A stretch of 64,000 bases of DNA, from positions 27,296,026-27,360,025 of the forward strand of contig OX411543.1 of NCBI GenBank assembly GCA_948146395.1. Reading direction: 5' to 3'. Shown here in pieces: positions 55,040-64,000 of the stretch (within the stretch, counting starts at the first letter, position 1; each line of letters opens with the position of its first letter). A program made the translations under genes and the position numbers. Source of the DNA: Fragum whitleyi. Its lineage: Eukaryota > Mollusca > Bivalvia > Cardiida > Cardiidae. The notes beneath the pieces were generated by a model. It did no database searches, was not told the DNA's origin, and worked only from the letters and a program-made list of their open reading frames with translations.

Positions 55040-58000
55040 TTTAAAGTATCGACAGGGGGACCTGGCATCAACTTCAGAATTATGTCCCCCTGGAGCTACC
55101 ACAGGTGATTGTGACACCACCATTCATATACCTGTGTATTTGGTAAAGATAAGGGAATAATATAACAAAGCAACTGATAGGGGGAGTATCACCTGAAAAA
55201 AGTTTATGAGGTTCTTTTTTGGTCAAAATGACCCTTTTTTCAAAGAAAACAGAGTCAATTTCAAAATTATGCCCCCCTGGATCCTCCCCATGGGATTGTG
55301 ACACCTCCATTCATAGACCTGGTTATTTGTTATATACTAGGGAATAATAAAACAATACATCTGATAGGGGGAGTATTGCCTGAAAAAAGCTTATGGGGTT
55401 CTTATTTGGTCAAATTGAGCATTTTTCAAAGAAAACAGCGTCAATTTCAAAATAATGTCGCCCTGGAGCCTCCCCAAGGGATTGTGACACCACCACCCAT
55501 ATACCTGGTTATTTGTTTTATATAAGGGAATAATAAAATAATACTTCTGATAGGGGGAGTATCACCTGAAAAAAGTGTATGAGGTTCTTATTTGGTCAAA
55601 TTGACTATTTTTCAAAGAAAACAGCGTCAATTTCAAAATAATTCCCCCCTGGAGCCCCCCCATGGGATTGTGACACCACCATTCATATACCTGGTTATTT
55701 GTTACATATTAGGGAATATTAAAATAATACTCCTGATAGGGGGAGTATCACCTGAAAAAAGTGTATGATGTTCTTATTTGGTCAAAATCACTATTTTTCA
55801 AAGAAAATGGCGTCAATTTCAAAATTATGTCCCCCTGGAGCTTCTCAATGAGATTGTGACACCACCATTCATTTACCAGGTTAATTGTAACATACTAGGG
55901 AATAATAAAACCATACTCCTGATAGGGGGAGTATCACCTGAAAAAAGTGTATGAGGTTCTTATTTGGTCAAAATGACTATTTTTCAAAGAAAATGGCATC
56001 AATTTCAAAATTATGTCCCCCTGGAGCCTCTCAATGGGATTGTGACACAACCATTCATATATCTGATTATTTGTTACATATTAGGGAATAATAAAATAAT
56101 ACTCCTGATAGGGGGAGTATCACCTGAAAAAAGTGTATGAGGTTCTTATTTGGTCATAATGACTATTTTTCAAGAAAATGGCGTCAATTTCAAAATTATG
56201 TACCCCTGGAGCCTCCCCAGGGGATTGTGACACCACCATTCATATACCCTGTTATTTGTTACATATTAGGGAATAATAAAATGGTGCTTCTGATAGGGGG
56301 AGTATCACCTGAAAAAAGTGTATGAGGTTCTTATTTGGTCAAAATGACAATTTTTCAAAGGTAACAGCTTCAATTTTAAAACATATGTACCCCTGGAGCC
56401 TCCCCAGGGGATTGTGACACCACAATTCTTATACCTGGTTATTTGTTTGATATTAAGGATCAATAAAATAATACTCCTGATAGGGGGAGTATCACCTGAA
56501 AAAATTGTAGGAGGTTCTTATTTGGTCAAAATGACTATTTTTCAAAGAAAACGGCATCAAATTCAAAATTATGTCCTCCTGGAGCCTCCCCAGGGGATTG
56601 TGACACCACCATTCATATACCCTGTTATTCGTAACATATTAGGGAATAATAAAATAATACTCCTGATAGGGGGAGTATCACCTGAAAAAAGTGTATGAGG
56701 TTCTTATTTTGTTAAAATGACAATTTTTCAAAGAAAATGGTGTCAATTTCAAAATTATGTACCCCTGGAGCCTCTCAATGGGATTGTGACACCACCATTC
56801 ATATACCTGGTTATTTGTTTCATATTAGGGAATAATATTATATTACTCCTGATAGGGGGAGTATCACCTGAAAAAAGTGTATGAGGTTCTCATTTGGTCA
56901 AAATGACAATTTTTGAAAGATAACGGTGTCAATTTAAAAATTATGTACCCCTGGAGCCTCCCCAGGGGATTGTGACACCACCATTCATATACCTGGTTAT
57001 TTGTTTGATATAAGGGAATATTAAAATAATACTCCTGATAGGGGGAGTATCACCTGTAAAAATTGTAGGAGGTTCTTATTTGGTCAAAATGACTAATTTT
57101 CTAAGAAAATGGCGTCAAATTCAAAATTATGTCCCCCTGGAGCCTCCCCGGGGGATTGTGACACCATCATTCATATACCCTGTTATTCGTTACATATTAG
57201 GGAATAATAAAATAATACTCCTGATAGGGGGAGTATCACCTGAAAAAAGTGTATGAGGTTCTTATTTGGTCAAAATGACAATTTTTCAAAGAAAATGGTG
57301 TCAATTTCAATATTATGTCCCCCTGGAGCCTCTCAATGGGATTGTGACACCACCATTCATATACCTGGTTATTTGTTACATATAAGGGAACAATAAAATG
57401 GTGCTCCTGAAAGGGGGAGTATCACATGAAAAAAGTGTATGAGGTTCTCATTTGGTTAAAATGACTATTTTTCAAAGAAAATGGCATCAATTTCAAAATT
57501 GTGTACCCCTGGAGCCTCCAATGGGATTGTGACACAACCCATTCATATACCTGGTTATTTGTTACATATTAGGGAATAATATTATATTACTCCTGATAGG
57601 GGGAGTATCACCTGAAAAAAGTGTATGAGGTTCTCATTTGGTCAAAATGATTTTTTTTCAAAGATAACGGTGTCAATTTCAAAATTATGTACCCCTGGAG
57701 CCTCCCCAGGGGATTGTGACACCACCATTCATATACCTGGTTATTTGTTTGATATCAGGGAATATTAAAATAATACTCCTGATAGGGGGAGTATCACCTT
57801 AAAAAATTGTAGGAGGTTCTTATTTGGTCAAAATGACTATATTTCAAAGAAAAAGGCGTCAAATTCAAAATTATGTCCCCCTGGAGCCTCCCCGGGGGAT
57901 TGTGACACCATCATTCATATACCCGATTATTTGTGACATATTAGGGAATAATAAAACAATAAACCTGATAGGGGGAGTATCACCCGAAAAAAGTGTAGGA

Positions 58001-59684
58001 GGTTCTTATTTGGTCAAAATGACAATTTTTCAAAGATAATGGCTTCAATTTCAAAATTATGTACCCCTGGAGCCTCCCCAGGGGATTGTGACACCACCAT
58101 TCATATACCTGGTAAATTGTTTGATATTAGGGAATATTAAAATGATACTCCTGATAGGGGGAGTATCACCTGAAAAAAGTGTATGAGGTTCTTATTTGGT
58201 CAAAATGACAATTTTTCAAAGAATACGGTGTCAATTTCAAAATTATGTCCCCCTTGAGCCTCCCAAAGGGATTGTGACACCACCATTCATATATCTGATT
58301 ATTTGTTACATATTAGGGAATAATAAAATAATACTCCTGATAGGGGGAGTATCACCTGAAAAAATTGTATGAGGTTCTTATTTGGTCAAAATGACCCTTT
58401 TTTCAAAGCAAATGGTGTCAAATTCAAAATTATGTCCCCCTTGAGCCTCCCTGGGGGATTGTGACACCATCATTCATATACCCGATTATTTGTTACATAT
58501 TAGGGAATAATAAAATAATACTCCTGATAGGGGGAGTATCACCTGAAAAAAGTGTATGAGGTTCTTATTTGGTCAAAATGACTATCTTTCAAAGAAAACG
58601 GCGTCAAAATCAAATAATGACCCCCTGGAGCCTCCCCGGGGGATTGTGACACCATCATTCATATACCCGATTATTTGTTACATATTAGGGAATAATAAAA
58701 CATTACACCTGATAGGGGGAGTATCACCTGAAAAAAGTGTAGGAGGTTCTTATTTGGTCAAATGACAATTTTTCAAAGATAACGGCTTCAATTTCAAAAT
58801 TATGTACCCCTGGAGCCTCTCCAGGGGATTGTGACACCACCATTCATATACCTGGTTATTTGTTTCATATTAGGGAATAATTAAATAATACTCCTTATAG
58901 GGGGAGTATCACCTGAAAAAAGTGTATGAGGTTCTTATTTGGTCAAAATGACAATTTTTCAAAGATAACGGTGTCAATTTCAAAATTATGTACCCCTGGA
59001 GCCTCCCCAGGGGATTGTGACACCACCATTCATATACCTGGTTATTTGTTTGATATTAGGGAATAATAAAATAATACTCCTGATAGGGGGAGTATCACCT
59101 GAAAAAAGTGTAGGAGGTTCATATTTGGTCAAAATGACTATTTTTCAAAGAAAACAGTGTCAAATTCAAAATTATGTCCCCCTGGAGCCTCCCCGGGGGA
59201 TTGTGACACCATCATTTATATGCCCGATTATTTGTTACATATTAGGGAATAATAAAATAAAACTCCTGATAGGGGGAGTATCACCTGAAAAAAGTGTATG
59301 AGGTTCTTATTTGGTCAAAATGATTTTTTTTCAAAGAAAATGGAGTCAATTTCAAAATTATGTACCCCTGGAGCCTCTCAATGGGATTGTGACACCACCA
59401 TTCATATACCTGGTTATTTGTTTCATATTAGGGAATAATATAATATTACTCCTGATAGGGGGAGTATCACCTGAAAAAAGTGTATGAGGTTCTTATTTGG
59501 TCAAAATGACCTTTTTTTAAAGAAAACTCAAATTCAAAATTATGTCCCCCTGCGGCCTCCCCAGGGGATTGTGACACCACCGTTCATATACCTGGTTAAT
59601 TGTTACATACCGGTATTAGGGAATAATAAAACAATACACCTGATAGGGGGAGTATCACCTGAAAAAAGTGTAAGAGGTTCTGAA
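55040..59684 (+). mobile_element. Modular element family J: long minisatellite, ~187 bases x ~24
   Basis: Units each contain CTGGAGCCTCCCCAGGGGAT, TGTGACACCACCATTCATAT, CTGATAGGGGGAGTATCACC and AGGTTCTTATTTGGTCAAAA. Marker positions 55361, 55548, 55735, 55920, 56106, 56293 give a period of about 187. Frames of 60-100 residues come from the repeat (GIVTPPFIYPVICYILGNNK) and are not called as genes. The same repeat in reverse fills 63630-64000. Confidence 0.9.
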
Positions 59685-59685
59685 A

Positions 59686-59817
59686 CTTTTCTGGTTTGAA
59701 AAGGAAAATCAGGTTGTATGGTTTAAGATCAGACTGCACATATGTGCAGGCTGATGTTTGTCCGTATTACATCCTGCCAAAGCAGGAATATTCTGGGATC
59801 AGCATGACAAGGGTTAA
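59686..59817 (+). mobile_element. piggyBac-type MITE family A, left part missing, in family J array
   Basis: GATCAGACTGCACATATGTG through CAGCATGACAAGGGTTAA. Family J sequence resumes at TACACCTGGTTATTTG (59818), so the MITE lies within the array. Confidence 0.75.
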
Positions 59818-59935
59818 TACACCTGGTTATTTGTTTCATACTAGGATATTATTAAACAATACACCTGATAAGGGGGAGTATCACCTGAAAAAAGTTTATG
59901 AGGTTCTTATTTGGTCAAAATGACTATTTTTTAAA
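59818..59935 (+). repeat. Family J partial unit after MITE
   Basis: ACACCTGGTTATTTGTTTCA to TTGGTCAAAATGACTATTTT; it ends mid-unit and is followed by sequence resembling the 7540 SINE (TTCTTGGTATTTCTTCCACC). Confidence 0.75.
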
Positions 59936-60719
59936 TTCTTGGTATTTCTTCCACCAGTAATTTCACATTTATATACAGTGTATGCTTAGATCAGAATGCA
60001 CATATTTTCAGGCTGATCTTTGTCTATACTGTCTGCAAAAGTCTCGTGTAAGCCTTCAGCAGAAATACTTTCACCAGCCTGGGAAGGGTTAAAAAATTAC
60101 TCAAAATAGCAGTTCACAGATGGAATGAAAGTTACATTTTTTTTTTATCAAAGTTCATTTTCTTGCAATCTTCAAGCTAAGTGCATTATCTTCCTGTTTG
60201 CGAATAGTTTGCAAGAACACATTTCTTTTTTATTCAAGGAGCTTGCAGAATGTTTGCAAATGGATTTTCTGCCATGGACACATGTTAAGTTGCTGGTTAC
60301 TGTTCTTGCAAACAGATTAGTTTGCAGCAAAATGGCAAATTTGCAGCAAACTTTGTATGTGTATTTCTGTAAGGGATATCAATGCCAAAGGTCAAAATGT
60401 TGAAATAAAAATGAAAATGTAGAACCAACATAACCTTAAAATGAGAATACTTTAGCCACATGTGAGAGAAAAATGCAGCCAGTCAGATGATCAACCCTGG
60501 GACCACTTACTTACAAGTTGAGTAATCTACTGACTTAACTACTCAGCCGCCTACATGCACTCTATCATTAATGTGTGAGTTCAACCCCTGACATTCACAT
60601 GTTTTCAATGGAAATTGGTCTTCGAATTTCAGAACACCAACATTATTTGGAGCTTTTACATCAATGAATGCACGTTTTGTCATATAACCATTGCAGTCAC
60701 TCCCACATTGAGGGCCAAA

Positions 60720-60830
60720 TATCACACATAGTAAAAAAATGCGACCAGTCTTGGGCTCGACCCAAGGATCTTTAGCTTACTAGTTGAGTACTCTTCTGCC
60801 TGAGCTAAAAGCATGCCTACTCAGATTAAT
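60720..60830 (-). mobile_element. tRNA-like SINE head
   Basis: Minus strand TTTAGCTCAGGCAGAAGAGT (A box) and TTGGGTCGAGCCCAAGAC (B box). A similar decayed pair is at about 60480-60550. Confidence 0.55.
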
Positions 60831-61369
60831 TTATTGTGGTGGTCTTGTTTGATGTATTGTTACTTCTGCAAAATACCAAACTAATAACTAATTTGCTATT
60901 CAATGAAATTGTCATACATTTAATCTAAAATCATGTTTGCCCTGTTGCCTATTCACCTTGAATCCAAGTCATCCATGGTCCAGTGCCAGATCTAGAGGGG
61001 GTCAGCAGTTAAAGTAACTCTTTATGCAGCATAATTTTCATGCCAATTTTCGTTCAAAATTTTGTACTTTTCAGCTCCACTATTCATAGAATATTACACT
61101 TTTCTGGCCACACAGGCATAGGCATCAGCGTAATACTTTGGGTTAATGTTTCACATGTTACTGTGTCAAATCTTTATTTCTACTAAAGCTATTGCTTTGA
61201 AACTTTGCACATGCTTCTGTGATTATAAAACATTTGTTACTCCGATACTTAATTTAGAAGAATTTTAACCCTTTTTGGACTCAAAAACCTTTGTTAGGTT
61301 TTACATACTCACAGAAGAAGCTGTCCAGAAATGAAAAGGCCATATAGAGGGGGATTTGTGGCACCAAAC

Positions 61370-61590
61370 CAGGAGACAAGGCTAAAACCAAGATCCTTAT
61401 CTCACTGCTGCACATCGGAGACCTACCAAGCACCCTCAGAGCAAATAGACTGAGATGGTTTGGTCACGTGAAATGGAGTACAGGCTGGCTGTCTAAGGTT
61501 CGATCCAACAGCACGCAAGCAAACGGAGAGCGTGGCAGACCAAAGCTTACCTGGGAATGGAAAGGGTTCATTTATACATGCATAGTTTTT
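61370..61590 (+). mobile_element. LINE remnant (C-terminus of reverse transcriptase ORF)
   Basis: Translation gives RANRLRWFGHVKW, then about 20 residues on RGRPKLTWEW. RLRWFGHV...RGRP-x-x-W is typical of the C-terminal end of LINE reverse transcriptase polyproteins. Upstream ISLLHIGDLPSTL fits the same frame. Only this tail is present. Confidence 0.75.
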
Positions 61591-61599
61591 GTTCAAATG

Positions 61600-62730
61600 T
61601 TTTTTTAATTATTTGAAACTTTAGTCTATGTAATTTTTAAGTTTAAAAGAAAAATTAATCTAAGAAACTTCTTTTAATTACATTCAGCATATTGGATTTA
61701 TATATTTCACAAACTTTGTTATTTTGTATATGGTTTTATGTAACCCTTGTAGTTTAAGGTAAAATGCCTGGGTGTAAGGTATCCAGGAGTTCTGAGTTCA
61801 AATCTTGGCAGGGGTCAAATTGTAGCCAATAAGATATCAATTTGTGAAATATATGAGTTTAATATAATCAATAGTAGTAATATTTTAACCCTTGCGGATC
61901 TTCTCAACATGTTCCTGGACAGCTTAGAGATGTTTTATAACTTGCCCAGGATCAAAAGGAACTTGTTCATTCAAAAATGAAAAGATAGATATATGGAAAA
62001 CATTGGAACATTGCTTAAAGACATTAGAGTATTTTGTCTGTTACATCTATTCCAAGATTTGCCATGAACATCAACTTATGATTGTGGGAAGAACTTATAC
62101 CAAACTTGTTGAAATGTCCAGAAAATCATTATGTTTGGAAAACAATAACAATGATATAATTCTGCATGACAATGATTTTTGGTGGATATGGACATCTATT
62201 TTTGGACAGAGCTCTTAATAGCAAAAGTAGGTACCCAAAACTTTTATCTTGTGACTACATTATTTGTTTTAATGGAAAAATATGAGATTCAATGCTTTGA
62301 AGAAAATAATAACTGGACACTCATTCTGGTGTTGAGAGGCCAGGGTTCAATTACCTGCAGAAAGGATCTTTGATTTGTTTCAGATATTTAAATGAATATT
62401 CCATAGAACAGCAGCTTTTGTTTGGTTTTTCGAACAGGTTTTTATGCTGCTTTCAACAATCTTTCAAACATAATGCGGGGACTGAAGCACCTAAAATCCA
62501 ATTCTTTGTATTCCTCACACAAGTACTACCATTATATCATTTCCTAGCCTCCAGCTCCAATGACTTTATTTTTAAAAGACTGTTGAAAGACGCATTAAAC
62601 CCCATTAAAGAAACTGAAAAAAAACAAGGCCTTTTTTGTTAATGATCTTAAAAGTGATATATCAGTGTATGTAAATTATTATATTGTAAATAAAGCAGAG
62701 AAATATATTTATTTTTATTCATTTGTTATA
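61600..62730. other. No supported gene
   Basis: AT-rich sequence with several short open frames lacking family features or splice support. SINE pieces are at about 62487-62560 (reverse body) and 62580-62610 (tail). Confidence 0.4.
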
Positions 62731-62731
62731 A

Positions 62732-62850
62732 GGTAGTTGACCTGTAATAGTTACACAACATTTTTGGAGTAAAAAACTTGTTAACCGAGGTTTCCTAATG
62801 ATTTTGAGTTCCAAAATGTTGCAGAACTATTATGGGTCCATTATCTTAAA
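62732..62850. mobile_element. Foldback element, AGGTAGTGGACC family, shortened
   Basis: AAGGTAGTTGACCTGTAATA and GTTAACCGAGGTTTCCTAAT, then TGTTGCAGAACTATTATGGG; the second inner arm is deleted. Confidence 0.6.
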
Positions 62851-62871
62851 GCAAATAACTACAGTTATCTA

Positions 62872-62920
62872 AAAGCTCACATGAGCACAACATGCTCAAA
62901 GGGATCTGAGAGGCTCACCC
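62872..62920 (+). repeat. Terminal hairpin of a modular element, relic
   Basis: AAAGCTCACATGAGCACAAC and ATGCTCAAAGGGATCTGAGA resemble the family E hairpin but the stem has decayed. Confidence 0.45.
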
Positions 62921-62959
62921 TGAATCTATTGTCTGTCCTATGCTGACTCTTTTAATCAA

Positions 62960-63600
62960 AGTACTGATAGTACTGAAGACCAGGAAATGTTTAAATTTGT
63001 ATGATGAGAATTTTAAAGAAGTTGTCAATCTAAGCCTATGCAAAGAAATATGACCTGAAGTTTCTTTTTTCTGTGATAAACATCTCTTTTTTTTCATACT
63101 TGGATTCTTGTCCACCAGGCTTTTTTTTTGAGTAATTGCTCTTTGATGTTTTTCATACTTGGATCTTGTCTGGAACGTATCTCTAAAATTATAGGAGCCT
63201 ATAATGGTCATGAAACTTGATGTGTAGATATATCTGATCATGGGAAAGGGCAGTGCAAAAGAACAATAACTCTACCTGGCTTATTATTTTAGTTATTGCC
63301 ATTTGTTGTTTTTTATACTTGGATCTTGTCACAAAGTCCAGTATATATCTCTAAAGTTATAGGAGCTATGATATTGAAACTTGATGGGTAGGTAGATCCT
63401 ATCAAGGGGAATTGCAATGCAAAAACACCATAACTCTACCTGGACTATTTTTTGTGAGATTATTTCAGTTTGTTCTTTTAGCATGCTTGGATTTTGTCTT
63501 GAGCACATCTTTAAAATTATAGGAGCTATGATTATGAAACTTATGGCTGCGGGGGAGGGGGGGGGGGACATCATTTTGAAATTGATGAAATTTTCTTAGA
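62960..63600 (-). repeat. H-like array, ~155 bases x 3-4, diverged
   Basis: CTTGGATCTTGTCTGGAACG, AAATTATAGGAGCCTATAAT and GTGCAAAAGAACAATAACTC recur at ~155-base steps. It resembles the family H unit in reverse orientation. A poly-G run at 63551-63567 precedes family J sequence. Confidence 0.6.
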
Positions 63601-63629
63601 AAAAAGTCATTTTTACATAACTAGAACTA

Positions 63630-64000
63630 CATAATTTTTTTCTGGTGATACTCCCCCTATCAGTTGTATTGTTTTATTATTCCCTAGTATGTAACAAATA
63701 ACAAGGTACATAAATGGTAGTGTCACAATCCCATGGTGAGGCTCCAGGGGGAGATAATTTTGAAATTGACCCCATTTTCTTTGAAAAATAGTCATTTTGT
63801 CAAAATAAGAACCCCATAAACTTTTTTCAGGTGATATGTCCCCTATGAGGTGTATTGTTTTATTATTCCCTAGTATGTAACAAATAACCAGGTATATGAA
63901 TGGTGCTGTCACAAACCCATGGGGAGGCTCCAGGGGGAGATAATTTTGAAATTGACACAATTTTCTTTGAAAAATAGTCAATTTGACCAAATTAAAATCA
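63630..64000 (-). mobile_element. Family J array, reverse orientation, cut by window end
   Basis: GGTGATACTCCCCCTATCAG and GGTGATATGTCCCCTATGAG start two units of about 190 bases. It continues beyond the window. Confidence 0.85.

Noticed and set aside
55298..59301. Frames with GIVTPPFIYPVICYILGNNK, which look like membrane peptides
   Set aside because: They are translations of the family J array; each unit has stops in all frames at its join and no frame continues across the array.
60125..60403. 92-residue frame with repeated TTTGCAA words
   Set aside because: No domain, no splice context and low-complexity word repetition.

Overview
The window looks like bivalve-mollusc nuclear DNA, probably from a heterodont clam or mussel. 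It is AT-rich, has spliced genes with short exons and GT-AG introns, and is packed with short non-autonomous transposons, tRNA-derived SINEs and minisatellite-bearing elements. There is no bacterial gene organisation, and most long open frames are frames inside repeats. The assignment to bivalves rests on repeat style and gene content and was not tested by alignment.

Two protein-coding genes could be rebuilt from reading frame, splice sites and intron phase. (1) On the + strand, positions 1433-8466 hold the last four exons of a TIR-domain gene: the C-terminal half of a TIR domain, a Pro/Thr/Gln linker and a C-terminal SAM-like helical domain. Its 5' exons lie before the window. (2) On the - strand, positions 43196 down to 24980 hold a complete eight-exon coding region of 671 codons plus stop. 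It resembles the lung adenoma susceptibility protein 2 family (LAS2, human C18orf54). All seven junctions agree in phase, and an AATAAA lies 4-9 bases after the stop. The two genes are convergent and their stops are about 16.5 kb apart.

Each gene carries a decayed extra copy of one of its own late exons. The last TIR-gene exon has an upstream copy (7476-7844) split by a SINE. LAS2 exon 7 has an upstream copy (29374-29219) that lost its splice donor and ends in an inverted repeat of itself.

The rest is mostly mobile DNA. It includes two piggyBac-type MITE families with TTAA target duplications, a hAT-type element with an 8-bp target duplication, two Tc1/mariner-like elements, several foldback families, SINEs, a LINE remnant, and a group of modular elements. 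The modular elements share a terminal hairpin, a GTCC/GGAC-rich tract and usually a central minisatellite of about 95-190 bp. Several nested insertions can be dated relative to one another because an empty copy is also present in the window.

Layout: 1-8.5 kb, TIR/SAM gene with intronic repeats; 8.5-25 kb, intergenic repeats; 25-43.3 kb, LAS2-like gene with repeat-filled introns; 43.3-64 kb, repeats, a CpG-richer possible promoter near 54 kb, a 4.6-kb minisatellite element at 55-59.7 kb, and a LINE fragment at 61.4 kb.
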